NCBI GenBank assembly: GCA_041916675.1 | Contig: JAYRZB010000008.1 | Span: 91,289-155,288 of the forward strand | DNA from: JAYRZB01 sp041916675 | GTDB lineage: Bacteria; Pseudomonadota; Alphaproteobacteria; Rhizobiales; Devosiaceae | Length of the DNA: 64,000 bases | Direction: 5' to 3' | Shown: positions 52,993 to 61,997 of the stretch, in pieces | Position numbering within the stretch: the first letter of the stretch is position 1 | Layout: each line of letters opens with the position of its first letter | Made by a program: the position numbers and the translations under genes | The notes under the pieces: generated by a model | Database searches by the model: none | Seen by the model: the letters and a program-made list of their open reading frames with translations, nothing else | Told to the model about the DNA's origin: nothing

Positions 52993-54237
52993 CTACTGGC
53001 GCAGTATGTTTGCGGTGAAATAATCGGTCAGCGCACTGGTCAGCTTGGAAGGCATGTTCTGCAGCGCCCTGGAGCTGAACTGATCGGTCGGGATCAGGCG
53101 GGCCACCTGTTCAGGCGTGAAGGTCGAAGCCGGATCGATATCGGTACGGGCCGAGCGCGAACCGTTGACCTTGAGCTTATTGAGCTGGACTTCATTGCTC
53201 ATCAGGTAGTCGAGCAGCAGCAGGCCCGAGGCCGGGTGCTCCCCGGCAACCGGGAACATCAGCCCGTCACCGCCGCCAACCTGCCCTTCTTCAAGCAGTT
53301 GCTGGCGCACGGTCGGGGGCAGCAGGCCACGGCTCATGAAATCATAGGCCATGTCTTCCCAGGCCGTACCAACAGCGGCCGCACCGTTGGCAACCAGGTT
53401 CAGCGTGTCGGAATTGCCGTTGGTGACTTCCGCAACCGGCACCAGGGCGTTGAAATAGTCCCACACCGGCTTCATGCAGTCCCCGGCGGCAAACTCATCG
53501 GCCTGCTCATCGGTGATGTCCCACTTTGTGAACGTTGCCCGGCACTCGTCGCCCGTCACCTTGGCGTAGGAGACGGTCTGCAGGAACCCGCTGCCCGAGC
53601 CGCCATTGGCCGGCGAGGTCATGGCAAACTTTTTCGGGTTGGCCTGCGCCCAGGCCAGCAGCGCATCGAGATTGGTCGGCGCGCTTTCCAGCGGAACCGT
53701 ACGGGTATCGACAACGATGTCGGTCTGGTTGCGGTGGAAGGTCAGGAACTGACCATTGTGCTGGATACCGCGTGTGACGGTGGCAATGGCCGGATCGATG
53801 GCCGATCCGCTGGGCAGCAGGGTGTGGAGCGGCAGGTTGGCAATCACATTGGATTCAAACAGCAGCGGCAGATCGCTCGAGCTGACAAAATAGGCATCGG
53901 CCGGAGCAGGAGCGCCGGAATTGCGCGCCGCGATCAGCTGCTGATTGGCAACTTCGGATTCGCCGCGGACATATTCGATCTTGATGCCGTACTTGGCTTC
54001 AAACCCGGGGATGATGTGGTCGTTGAACAGCGGGCCGAAAGAGTCGGTGAAATCGTAGAACGTCATCGTGCCTTCGGCTTTGGCCAAGGGCACCAGGACA
54101 TCGTAGAAATTTTCCGCCGTCAGCGTCGAAAGATCAAAACCAGGATCGGTATTGAACTTGTCAGCATTGACCGGCTCGACGGCATAAGCGGCCGTGCTCA
54201 TCAGCAGGGCCATTGTCAGTGCGATCGTCTTCTTCAT
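52993..54237 (-). CDS. Periplasmic binding protein (Fe3+/putrescine/sugar-phosphate type)
   Basis: The 414-residue protein has a signal peptide (MKKTIALTMALLMSTAAYA, cleavage near residue 19) and the type-2 periplasmic fold with KAEGTMTFYDFTDSFGP, GFEAKYGIKIEYVRGE and SPANGGSGSGFLQ. AfuA and PotD/FbpA proteins share this fold. The iron-binding tyrosine pair of FbpA is not seen, arguing for an organic anion. With GDPD and a phosphatase in the operon, a phosphodiester or sugar phosphate ligand is inferred. The ATG at 54237 has AGGAGGAG seven bases upstream. Confidence 0.88.
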   Translation of the reverse strand: MKKTIALTMALLMSTAAYAVEPVNADKFNTDPGFDLSTLTAENFYDVLVPLAKAEGTMTFYDFTDSFGPLFNDHIIPGFEAKYGIKIEYVRGESEVANQQLIAARNSGAPAPADAYFVSSSDLPLLFESNVIANLPLHTLLPSGSAIDPAIATVTRGIQHNGQFLTFHRNQTDIVVDTRTVPLESAPTNLDALLAWAQANPKKFAMTSPANGGSGSGFLQTVSYAKVTGDECRATFTKWDITDEQADEFAAGDCMKPVWDYFNALVPVAEVTNGNSDTLNLVANGAAAVGTAWEDMAYDFMSRGLLPPTVRQQLLEEGQVGGGDGLMFPVAGEHPASGLLLLDYLMSNEVQLNKLKVNGSRSARTDIDPASTFTPEQVARLIPTDQFSSRALQNMPSKLTSALTDYFTANILRQ

Positions 54238-54273
54238 AGTCAATCTCCTCCTAAAAACCTGTTTGTTTGTTTG

Positions 54274-55110
54274 CTAACGCGTCGTCAGAACTTCCGGTGC
54301 ACGCGCTTTGAGAAGCGGAATGCCCGAAAAGGGAGCCGGCAAAAGCGCCAGCAGCCGGTCCGAAATGGCAGGCGTTGCCGCATAGCTTGGCGCGCCCTTG
54401 GCAAGTCCATCCGATCCGACGTAATCGATCACCCTGGCACCGGCACAGTCGGCGAGATAAAGCCCGCCCACCGCGTCCCACGGATTCATATGCGGCTCGC
54501 AATAGGCATCGAGCCGGCCGGCAGCCACGTGAGCCAGACAGAGCGCGCCAGCACCAAGCCGGCGGTTTTCGGTGCCCGCATCGAACAGGCGCCCAACGAT
54601 AATCCCACCCAGAGCCTGGTCATGACGGCCCGAAAAGCCGAGGCCAATCACCGCCTCGCTGAGATCTGCCTGCCGGGCACATTGGATCGGCTTGTCGCCG
54701 AGCCAGGCCCGCCCCTCCGGATCAGCCCAGAACAGCTCATCGAGCACCGGATCGAAAATCCACGATGCAACCGGTTGCAAATCTTTCAAAAGAGCAATCG
54801 ACACGCAGAAATAGCTCAATTTCCGGGCAAAGTTGACGGTGCCGTCGATGGGGTCAATCAGCCACGTGTAACCCTTGGCTGCCGCTTCGCCACCGAACTC
54901 TTCCCCAATAAAGCAATCGTCCGGGAAGGCGGCGGTGATCGCCGCGCGCAGCATGCGTTCGATCGCCAGGTCCGCCGCGCTCACCACATCGCCGGGGCCC
55001 TTGCTTTCAACGCTGAGGTCCGGATCGGCGAAGGCGGCGAACGCCATTGTCCCTGCCTTCAAGGCCAGGTCCTTGCCAAGCGCTACCCGCTCTGCGGTGC
55101 CGCCGCTCAT
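54274..55110 (-). CDS. Inositol-monophosphatase-family phosphatase
   Basis: The 278-residue enzyme has the Mg-dependent IMPase motifs: GEEFGGE (metal Glu), WLIDPIDGTVNFARKL (DPIDGT) and CEPHMNPWDAVGGLYLADCAGA (WD near the C-terminus). The family removes phosphate from inositol phosphates, sugar phosphates and related compounds; AccG of the agrocinopine system is also of this family. The start at 55110 overlaps the LacI stop (ATGA), so the longer 55236 frame is rejected. Together with the GDPD it can strip a phosphodiester to free alcohol and phosphate. Confidence 0.92.
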   Translation of the reverse strand: MSGGTAERVALGKDLALKAGTMAFAAFADPDLSVESKGPGDVVSAADLAIERMLRAAITAAFPDDCFIGEEFGGEAAAKGYTWLIDPIDGTVNFARKLSYFCVSIALLKDLQPVASWIFDPVLDELFWADPEGRAWLGDKPIQCARQADLSEAVIGLGFSGRHDQALGGIIVGRLFDAGTENRRLGAGALCLAHVAAGRLDAYCEPHMNPWDAVGGLYLADCAGARVIDYVGSDGLAKGAPSYAATPAISDRLLALLPAPFSGIPLLKARAPEVLTTR

Positions 55111-56177
55111 GATGCCGCCCTCGCGGTTGCCCGCATAATCAGGCGCGGCGCAAAATAATGCACGCCGTCGGGACCCGAACGATGGCTGGCCGACACCGAC
55201 GGCGCTTCCTGAGGCAATGCACCGCGCTGGTGCCATTCGATATACTTGAGCACGCAGTCCACCATCTCTCCGATTGGTTGTTCGAATGTCGTGAGTTGAT
55301 AGGGGGTCCAGGCCGACACGGGCAGGTTGTCGAACCCGACGACCGGCAGGTTTGCCGCAGCATCGTGCCCGCGCAAGCCATCGATAAAACCAAGCGCCAT
55401 CGCATCATTGGTCGCAAACACTGCACCGGGCCGCTTGTCCGCAGGCAGCGCCAGATAGGCTTGGGCCGATTGCTTGCCCGCCTCGATCGACATGGCATCG
55501 TTGTGCCAGACTGAGGTTTGCACCCCCCGCACCTGCGCGACCCTGCAAAAGCCCTCCGTGCGCAGCGCACTGGCCCAAGACTCCTTGGGGCCTGCAAGAA
55601 CGAGTAGATGTCCGCTGCCAATTTGCGCCAGCAGGTCGGCAGCAATACTGCCGCCCAGGGCATTGTCGGTTGCAACGGCAAACGCGCCCGGATGATGCGC
55701 CGGTCGGTTCAACGAGGCCAGAAACTGACCCTTGGACAGGATGGCATTGGCCCGGCTCTGCTTGATCTCGCCTGCCGTGACAATCACCCCGCGGGTGCGC
55801 CAGTTCAGGGTTTCACCCAGCAGCCGATCCACTTCATCGTCGCTTTCGGCATAAAACAGGATCGGCTTGATGTGCCAGGCTTCAAACACACCCAGAAGAT
55901 GCGACAGCACCTGAGTGCGCCATTCCGAAGCGTTCAGCTTTGCTGTGATCACCGCCACCAATGGGGCATCGCCCGTGACCATGCTGGCTGCCAGCGCATT
56001 CGGGCTCCACCCGATCTCGGCGGCAATACCGAGAATGCGTTCGCGTGTCGCTGGGGCGATACGGCCATTGCCGCTGAATGCGCGGCTGACCAGTGCCTGC
56101 GAAACATTGGCCTTGAGCGCGACGTCGCGAGACGTCACTGCACCGGTCCTGCTGCGCCCGACACCCTCCCGTCCCAC
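55107..56177 (-). CDS. LacI-family transcriptional regulator
   Basis: The 356-residue repressor has a LacI helix-turn-helix and hinge helix near the N-terminus (TSRDVALKANVSQALVSRAFS, then SPNALAAS) and a periplasmic-binding-like effector domain (about 75-345, including VVGFDNLPVSAWTPYQLTTF). It is the first gene of the seven-gene operon it should control; two palindromes lie 17 and 37 bp upstream of its start, so it probably autoregulates through them. The effector is probably a sugar, inositol or polyol. Confidence 0.93.
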   Translation of the reverse strand: MGREGVGRSRTGAVTSRDVALKANVSQALVSRAFSGNGRIAPATRERILGIAAEIGWSPNALAASMVTGDAPLVAVITAKLNASEWRTQVLSHLLGVFEAWHIKPILFYAESDDEVDRLLGETLNWRTRGVIVTAGEIKQSRANAILSKGQFLASLNRPAHHPGAFAVATDNALGGSIAADLLAQIGSGHLLVLAGPKESWASALRTEGFCRVAQVRGVQTSVWHNDAMSIEAGKQSAQAYLALPADKRPGAVFATNDAMALGFIDGLRGHDAAANLPVVGFDNLPVSAWTPYQLTTFEQPIGEMVDCVLKYIEWHQRGALPQEAPSVSASHRSGPDGVHYFAPRLIMRATARAAS

Positions 56178-56193
56178 TGCCGTCCTCCTCGCC

Positions 56194-56227
56194 GGTAATA
56201 CGTATTACCCTCAGTAATACGTATTAC
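56194..56227. promoter_or_regulatory. Tandem LacI operators
   Basis: GGTAATACGTATTACC (56194-56209, perfect 16-bp palindrome) and GTAATACGTATTAC (56214-56227, perfect 14-bp palindrome) have centres 19 bp apart, close to two helical turns, so dimers could bind side by side. Symmetric sites with a central CG fit LacI-family binding. Confidence 0.85.
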
Positions 56228-56671
56228 CAATAGAAACCCACATATGGCATTCGTTCTCTGAAGCCATGGTTCAAGCTGAAAATCGATGGCCCCAAGCACT
56301 CCCCGCCCGGCCACCTTCGCGTTAGGACAAACGTAAGGATAAAATCTCACATCTGTCAATCGCGTTCGTTACGCCCTGCCAGAATGGGGAAAATGACCGG
56401 CCGCCGCGCGGTCTCGCGAGCGGGATTCGCCTGCTCAAGAAACCCACAAAATATTGAAATATAATGATAATGATGCCACGCCGCCGTGGCCATCCTGCCC
56501 ATCCAGCAGTCGCCAACGGCACATCTTTGGTGCTCACTCCGGCAAGGGGTCTGGATCAGAAAATTCACAGGACCGATGACTTCAGTGCACCCGCCCTCAC
56601 CGTTCGGGTCCTGGCCCCTGCTCAGTCGGCGGCCGCCGCAAAGGCTGCAATTCAGTTTTGACGATGCGGCG
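56228..56671. other. Intergenic stretch between LacI operators and tRNA terminator
   Basis: About 440 bases hold no convincing gene. Short open frames exist on both strands but lack ribosome sites, family resemblance and consistent codon use. The LacI-operon promoter should lie at the left edge near the operators, and an AT-rich patch is seen near 56440-56470. Confidence 0.5.
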
Positions 56672-56705
56672 GAAAAACAAAAAGGCGCTCGAAAGAGCGC
56701 CTTTT
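56672..56705 (-). terminator. Terminator of the initiator tRNA gene
   Basis: Read on the minus strand, GGCGCTC-tttc-GAGCGCC is followed by TTTTTGTTTTT. It lies just after the tRNA 3' end at 56713 and is a textbook rho-independent terminator. Confidence 0.9.
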
Positions 56706-56712
56706 GATGGTT

Positions 56713-56789
<77 letters not shown>

Positions 56790-56831
56790 CCAAATCTAAG
56801 CGTTGGTCAGCTTTCGCCGCAACGCAGCGCC

Positions 56832-56860
56832 TATATAGGAGGTGCCGCCGCCGATCTCAA
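56832..56860 (-). promoter_or_regulatory. Sigma-70-type promoter of the initiator tRNA
   Basis: On the minus strand, TTGAGA (56860-56855), 17 bp, then TATATA (56837-56832) form a near-consensus promoter whose start point would lie about 35 bp before the tRNA 5' end. Confidence 0.7.
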
Positions 56861-57125
56861 GGCAAAAGCGCACTCGCGAGGCAGTTTTTTGACTGTATGG
56901 GAAAATATGTTTATTTTCAAAAGCATACGGGCCTGGATCGGCAGTCGATCCAGTGGCGCCGGGGGGTCACGCCGACCCACCGCACCCCCTCGGATGGCTT
57001 ACCCTCGATTGGAACAACAGTTCCTGCCGCCCCCAGCTTAAGAGAACATTAATTCTCGACTTATCTAGTCGTCTAACGCATGCTGGCTCGGTTGCATCCG
57101 TTTCATGCCTCAGCAGGAAGCCAGA
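56861..57125. other. Intergenic region upstream of the small ORF
   Basis: About 265 bases (335 from the tRNA 5' end) without an assignable gene; it presumably contains the promoter for the small gene at 57126. No RNA fold or repeat of note was seen. Confidence 0.4.
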
Positions 57126-57362
57126 ATGTGGACAATGTTTGGAATCTTCAAACCCGGCGACGCAGGACACCGGCACCTTGCCGCAGGTCCCGTCCCGATT
57201 GTGCAAAAGCCCTTCTTCTCCAGCCCCGAAGCGTCCGATCGCGCAGCCCGGGTCGAAGCCGATGCGGGCCTGCTCAAGGGTCATCCGGCGCTGGACGATC
57301 GCGACGCCAGCGCTCCCGAGGACGCCCGCTTCGTCACCTATTTCGTGCCGCCCTACTTCTAG
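57126..57362 (+). CDS. Small hypothetical protein
   Basis: The 78-residue product (MWTMFGIFKPGDAGHRHLAA at the start) ends in aromatic RFVTYFVPPYF and has no recognised domain; the middle is acidic and Ala-rich. An in-frame ATG at 57105 is an alternative start. A 13-bp perfect hairpin lies 12 bp after its stop, which argues that the ORF is transcribed as its own unit. Function unknown. Confidence 0.6.
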   Translation: MWTMFGIFKPGDAGHRHLAAGPVPIVQKPFFSSPEASDRAARVEADAGLLKGHPALDDRDASAPEDARFVTYFVPPYF

Positions 57363-57374
57363 CCGCCGGAAAAA

Positions 57375-57409
57375 CCCGCGCCGCCCGTCGCCACGCCGGG
57401 CGGCGCGGG
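57375..57409 (+). terminator. Long GC hairpin after the small gene
   Basis: CCCGCGCCGCCCG (57375-57387) pairs perfectly with CGGGCGGCGCGGG (57397-57409) across a 9-base loop, followed by TTATAC. It probably ends the small transcript, despite a poor T-tract. Confidence 0.75.
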
Positions 57410-57439
57410 TTATACATCCCCCAGCAAGCGGGGGCTGTC

Positions 57440-58147
57440 ATGACACTGTTTTCTACGCTTTTTCCGTTGATCTGCTGGTTTGCCTACAATCGGCTCGTGC
57501 CGCTGGTCGAACAGCGTTATCCCTCGCTCTCGGTGATCATGACCATGCAGCGACGCCGCTGGGTCTATAATATTTCGCGCCGTGAATCCCCGCTCGATGC
57601 CATCCTGTCGGCCAACCTGATGGGATCGGTGAGTTTTTTCGCCTCCACCTCGGCACTGCTGGTGCTGGCCGTGTTCGCCACCTTCGGGCAATTGCCCAGT
57701 CTGATGCAGGCGGTCTCCAACATCGCGCTTGATCGGGCGCATTCCGAAGCCGAGGTGCAGCTGCACCTGATCGTGATGCTGGCCATCTTTGTGCTGTCGT
57801 TCTTTTCCTTCACGCTGGCGCTGCGCCAGTTCAATCATTTCTGCATCATGGTCGGCGCCATCGATCACAGCCAGCCCACCTCGGAGGCCGAGATTGATGC
57901 CATCGCGCGCATCAACGCGCTTGGCGCGCAGAATTTCAACACCGGCATACGCGCCTATTATTTCTCAGTGGCCACCGTTGCCTGGTTCGCTGCCGAGTGG
58001 ATGGCGATCGTGGTCAGCCTGCTCACGGTGGGGTTCCTGGTCCACCGCGAATTCTTCTCCACCGCCCATCGCACCGCCGCCATGACCCTGATCGCCCACC
58101 GGCGCGATCAGGAAAAAACCGCTGCGCCGCGCAAGGCCGATCTCTAA
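57440..58147 (+). CDS. DUF599 integral membrane protein
   Basis: The 235-residue protein has four main hydrophobic segments (about residues 3-20, 60-85, 112-135 and 185-210) and DUF599 landmarks: NRLVPLVEQRYPSL, RRRWVYNISRRE, SANLMGSVSFFAST, FTLALRQFNHF and RAYYFSVATVAWF. No function is known to me for DUF599. The ATG at 57440 is used; the frame stays open to 57080, but that part overlaps the small gene. A hairpin follows. Confidence 0.85.
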   Translation: MTLFSTLFPLICWFAYNRLVPLVEQRYPSLSVIMTMQRRRWVYNISRRESPLDAILSANLMGSVSFFASTSALLVLAVFATFGQLPSLMQAVSNIALDRAHSEAEVQLHLIVMLAIFVLSFFSFTLALRQFNHFCIMVGAIDHSQPTSEAEIDAIARINALGAQNFNTGIRAYYFSVATVAWFAAEWMAIVVSLLTVGFLVHREFFSTAHRTAAMTLIAHRRDQEKTAAPRKADL

Positions 58148-58163
58148 TCGGCCCCGAACAAAA

Positions 58164-58191
58164 GCCGCCGGTCCCTTGGGGAACCGGCGGC
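58164..58191. terminator. Bidirectional hairpin between DUF599 and Sel1 genes
   Basis: GCCGCCGGT (58164-58172) pairs with ACCGGCGGC (58183-58191), enclosing a partly paired centre. It lies between convergent stops at 58147 and 58210. Confidence 0.65.
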
Positions 58192-58209
58192 TTGCAGAAA
58201 GTCGTCCAA

Positions 58210-59529
58210 TCAGTTCGAGATCTTGTCGCCCTTCTTGCCGTCGCGCGGCTTGGGAGCATCGGTGGGTTCGGTCGGACCATCGACCGGCTCGCCCGACAGG
58301 CGGTTGAGGTTGTCGATCCCCAGTTCATACCCCTGGTCGGCCGAGAGCTGATACCACTTGAGGGCTTCGTCCCGGTCGGCAGTTACGCCGAGGCCATTTT
58401 CGTAGATATGGCCCATATTGTTCTGCCCGATCGGGTGGTTGGCATCGGCCGCCATCTTGGTCCACTTCATGCCCTCGTCATAGTCGGCATCAACGCCGGT
58501 CCCGTCGAGATAGAGCAGGCCAAGGTTCACCGCCGCCCGCATTTCCCCGCCTTCCGCGGCACTGCGATAGAGCTCGATCGCCTTGTCGTAATCCTGGGTC
58601 ACCCCGCGTCCGTCCTCATAGAGCAGGGCCAGATTGTGCTGGGCCAGCGCCATGCCCTGGTCGGCCGCCAGTTGATAGAGAGCGGCAGCGCCTTCCACGT
58701 CCGTGTCGGTCCCCAGCCCGCTTTCCTTAAGGAACCCCAGGTTGTTCTGCCCATACATATCGCCCTGGTCAGCTGCCTTCTGGTAGAGATCGGCTGCCTT
58801 GGCATAGTCGACGGCAATGCCGAGCCCGTCCTGATAGATCTTGCCCAGGTTGACCTGGCCCGAGGCATCGCCATTGTCAGCAGCGCGCTGGAACCAGCCA
58901 GCGGCGGCCACATAGTCCCGAGGCACGCCCAGGCCTTCCTGATACATCAGCCCGATATTGGACTGGGCCCGCGGCATTCCCTGTTCGGCCGCAGCCCGAT
59001 ACCAGCGCGAGGCCTGTTCATAGTCCTGCGCCACGCCCTCGCCGAAATCGTAGGACAGCCCCAGGCTGTTCTGCGCCGGGGCAAAGCCGTTATCGGCCGC
59101 CTGCTGCAGGATCTGCGCGCCGCGCTCCATGTCCTGGTTTACCGCGTCCCCGGTGATCAGCATGTCGCCATAGATCGATTGCGCCAGCACATTGCCCGCA
59201 TCGCTGGCTTCCTCGAACAGCGGCACCGCCAGGTCCTTCTGCCCATCGGCAAAGTAGGCGCGGGCCAGCCAGGCCTTGACCTGGATCGAGGAGGAATCTT
59301 CGGTCAGCGCCTTCTTGCACGCCGAAATCGCGGCCGAGGCGTTCATCGTGCCCAATTCCTGGCCGATGGATTCGAACCCGGGCTCATAGAGGCTGGCAGC
59401 CTCTTCGGCGCACTTGTCAAACAGCGGCCCGGCCAGCGCCGTGGTCGAATAAAGGCCCGCCGACGCGCTCAACGCCAGCAACAGACCAATCGTTCGGCTG
59501 GTCGTCAGCCGCAGTGCACTCGATCCCAT
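58210..59529 (-). CDS. Exported Sel1-repeat (SLR) protein
   Basis: The 439-residue protein has a signal peptide (SRTIGLLLALSASAGLYS, cleavage after ALA near residue 33) and about nine to ten Sel1-like helical repeats from about 95 to 415, each with the pattern of AQNSLGLSYDFGEGVAQDYE and A..WY..AA..G. SLR proteins scaffold protein complexes, often in envelope processes. The C-terminus is polar and Lys/Asp-rich. Start 59529 was chosen by GGAGA seven bases upstream and immediate signal peptide. Role unknown. Confidence 0.9.
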   Translation of the reverse strand: MGSSALRLTTSRTIGLLLALSASAGLYSTTALAGPLFDKCAEEAASLYEPGFESIGQELGTMNASAAISACKKALTEDSSSIQVKAWLARAYFADGQKDLAVPLFEEASDAGNVLAQSIYGDMLITGDAVNQDMERGAQILQQAADNGFAPAQNSLGLSYDFGEGVAQDYEQASRWYRAAAEQGMPRAQSNIGLMYQEGLGVPRDYVAAAGWFQRAADNGDASGQVNLGKIYQDGLGIAVDYAKAADLYQKAADQGDMYGQNNLGFLKESGLGTDTDVEGAAALYQLAADQGMALAQHNLALLYEDGRGVTQDYDKAIELYRSAAEGGEMRAAVNLGLLYLDGTGVDADYDEGMKWTKMAADANHPIGQNNMGHIYENGLGVTADRDEALKWYQLSADQGYELGIDNLNRLSGEPVDGPTEPTDAPKPRDGKKGDKISN

Positions 59530-59620
59530 GCGCATTTCTCCCATGTCTCGCCTGAGCTTGCTGCACAATTCATAGCGGTTGCGGCGCTTGTGGGGCAAGG
59601 ATTTCAGCGTGGAAGATTAT

Positions 59621-60433
59621 TCACCGCAGGTGCGCGTCAAAGAAGGTCGCAAGGTCTGCCAGCACGGGCACCTTGTGGCGCAACAGCCTGCCGATCGGCA
59701 TCAATGTCATCGGGTGGCCGGTGCCGAGATAGTGCTTCTCCACCACCACGCGACCCTTTTCACGCAGCTTGCGGGCCAGCGCCACCGTGTTGCGTGGCAG
59801 CACCAGCGTATCGGCATCGCCATGGGCCAGAAACGCCGGCGGGGCGTCATCGGGCACCAGGTTGATCGGCTGGGTTGTCTCCGGGTCGGGCACCGCACCG
59901 AATGTGCGTTGCGTGATCGGAACCGCGAAGGGATAAAAATCATAAGGGCCCGATAGCCCGGCCACGGCACGCACGCGCTCAAATTGCCCCGCCGCCCGCA
60001 GATAGGCCGGATCGAACAGCACCATCATCGCATTATAGGCGCCTGCCGAATGACCAATCAGCCCGATGCGATCCGCATCGCCGCCATAACCGCCGATATT
60101 GGCGACCACCCAGTCGACCGCTGCCGCGCCGTCCTTGAGAAAGGCGGGGTATTCGACCTCGGGCAACAGCCGGTAATTGGCGATGACCACGACATAGCCA
60201 AGGCTGGCCAGCGCCCGCCCCGCAAAGTCATAGTGGTTCTTGTCGCCATCGCTCCACGAACCGCCATAGATGAAATTCAGCACCGGCAATGCCGTGCCAG
60301 CCCTTTGCCTCGGTGCGTAGATATCGAGCTTTTGCCGGGGTGAAATGCCGAAGGGAATGTCCCTGGCCACCCTGGCCGAACTGCCTTCCTTGGGGCTGAT
60401 GGCATTGATTATGCCCAATAGTGAAAAGCCCAA
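59621..60433 (-). CDS. Alpha/beta hydrolase (HSL/BD-FAE-type esterase), copy 1
   Basis: The 270-residue esterase-like protein has the oxyanion region LNFIYGGSWSDGDKNHYDFAG, the nucleophile GHSAGAYNAM, an acid in LAHGDADTLVLP and a histidine in GTGHPMTL. It lacks an obvious signal peptide. It is the paralogue of the protein at 61998 (shared GPYDFYPF and TQPINLV...PPAFLAHG patterns). The EAL-domain gene lies between the two copies. Substrate unknown. Confidence 0.88.
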   Translation of the reverse strand: MGFSLLGIINAISPKEGSSARVARDIPFGISPRQKLDIYAPRQRAGTALPVLNFIYGGSWSDGDKNHYDFAGRALASLGYVVVIANYRLLPEVEYPAFLKDGAAAVDWVVANIGGYGGDADRIGLIGHSAGAYNAMMVLFDPAYLRAAGQFERVRAVAGLSGPYDFYPFAVPITQRTFGAVPDPETTQPINLVPDDAPPAFLAHGDADTLVLPRNTVALARKLREKGRVVVEKHYLGTGHPMTLMPIGRLLRHKVPVLADLATFFDAHLR

Positions 60434-60587
60434 GGCCTGCTCCCGATCTGCTCATCACCCAAGATACGCGATTTCTATCAATTTTGTTTCGGATGCCCGT
60501 CAGATTCGCGCGGAATCTCATACGGTTTAATCCCTATTTAAGTCCGGGCCAGCACTATGTCGGCCATTGCTCAGGGAGGAACGTGGA

Positions 60588-61976
60588 TTGTCCGCACGGT
60601 CCGAATTTATTGCCGGAATTGGGACCGCACCCACTGCCCTTCTCAACGATGGCACCGTGCTGCCCCGTCATGCTTTGCTCGATGCTGAAATGTCGCGCTA
60701 TATCGGCATGTACGATCACGTCACGCGGCTCCCCAACCGCATCCTGTTCATTGAAGACTTTGCCACCCTGCGCGGGCATGGCGACAAGATGCTAGTGCTG
60801 GTCACGCTGGCCGATGCCCGCCACTACAATGAGATTCTGCGCGCCCTCGGCCACGCCTTTTCCGAGGATTTTGTCCGCGCCGGCGCCGGGCAGCTCTCGC
60901 GCATCCTCGGACATGCCTACAATATCTATCATGTCAGTGTTCTCAGCTTCGCCTTTGTCATCGGCAACGATGGCACCGGCATCGCGCCCGCCTTGGCGCG
61001 CGAGGTTGCCAGCGCCTTCGCCGAAGCCATCAGTTGCAACGACATCCCGATCAAGGCCCGCGTCGGTATCGGCCTGTTGCCACTCGATGGCGACATGCGC
61101 GACCCTGCCGAAGCGCTTCGCGCCTGCCTCGCCGCCGCCCAGGACAGTCGCGTAACCGAAGAGCGCTACGCCTTTTACAATCACCGCACCGATGCAGCGC
61201 ATCTGCGCGCCTTCCGCATCCTGTCCGATTTGCCCGAAGCCATGGTGCGCACCGGCGAGTTGAGCCTGCACTTCCAGCCGCGCATTGAAATGGAAACCGG
61301 GCTCTGCACCGGCGCCGAGGCCCTGCTCCGCTGGCGCCACCCCACTATGGGGCTGATTTCGCCCGGCGAATTCATCCCACTGGCCGAACAGACCGCACTG
61401 ATCGGGCCTTTGACCGATTGGGTCCTCCGCTCGGCCATCAGCCAGACCCGCGCCTTTGTCGATGCCGGCCGCAACCTGCGGGTTTCGGTCAACGCCTCGG
61501 CCATCAACCTGTCTGAATCCGGGTTCGATCAGCGGCTGTTGGCTCTGTGCTCGGCTTCAAATCTGTCGCCCGAGCATATCGAAATCGAGTTTACCGAAAG
61601 CGCACTGGCCGGCAGCTTCGATACCGTCACCGCCCAGCTCAATTCGCTGCGCCAGTCCGGCATCAAGGTGGCGATCGACGACTTTGGCTCGGGCTACTCG
61701 AACCTCTCCTATCTCACGCGCATTCCTGCCGACGTGCTCAAGATCGACCAGAGCTTTGTCCGCCCGCTCGGGGAGGCACGCAGCGGGGATTTCCTCGTCC
61801 GCCAGATCATCGAGATGGGCAAAGGGCTTGGCTTCACCGTCTGTGCCGAAGGCATCGAGAACGAACAGGCCTACGCGCTGTTGCGCAACCTCGGCTGCCA
61901 CGAAGGCCAGGGCTACCTCATGGGCCGCCCCATGCCTCCCGAAGCCTTTGACCGCTGGTTCCGCGCCACCTATTGA
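60588..61976 (+). CDS. EAL-domain c-di-GMP phosphodiesterase with degenerate GGDEF
   Basis: The 462-residue soluble protein has a GGDEF-like domain (about 48-195) in which the GGDEF signature is replaced near HVSVLSFAFVIG, so it cannot make c-di-GMP. The EAL domain (about 215-460) is complete: GAEALLRWRHP, NASAINLSE, IEIEFTES, DDFGSGYSNLSYL, KIDQSFV, AEGIENEQ and QGYLMGRP. It should hydrolyse c-di-GMP, the degenerate domain perhaps binding GTP. The start is TTG at 60588 because GGGAGGA lies seven bases upstream; 60567 is less likely. Confidence 0.92.
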   Translation: MSARSEFIAGIGTAPTALLNDGTVLPRHALLDAEMSRYIGMYDHVTRLPNRILFIEDFATLRGHGDKMLVLVTLADARHYNEILRALGHAFSEDFVRAGAGQLSRILGHAYNIYHVSVLSFAFVIGNDGTGIAPALAREVASAFAEAISCNDIPIKARVGIGLLPLDGDMRDPAEALRACLAAAQDSRVTEERYAFYNHRTDAAHLRAFRILSDLPEAMVRTGELSLHFQPRIEMETGLCTGAEALLRWRHPTMGLISPGEFIPLAEQTALIGPLTDWVLRSAISQTRAFVDAGRNLRVSVNASAINLSESGFDQRLLALCSASNLSPEHIEIEFTESALAGSFDTVTAQLNSLRQSGIKVAIDDFGSGYSNLSYLTRIPADVLKIDQSFVRPLGEARSGDFLVRQIIEMGKGLGFTVCAEGIENEQAYALLRNLGCHEGQGYLMGRPMPPEAFDRWFRATY

Positions 61977-61997
61977 GCGGACGACGGCCTGAGCCGG

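Noticed and set aside
53236..55158. 640-codon plus-strand open frame
   Set aside because: Antisense to the binding protein and IMPase genes, both well supported.
56464..56661. 65-codon ORF in the LacI-tRNA interval
   Set aside because: No ribosome site, no similarity and mixed composition.
57997..59865. 622-codon plus-strand open frame
   Set aside because: Antisense to the Sel1 gene; its apparent repeats mirror the Sel1 repeats.
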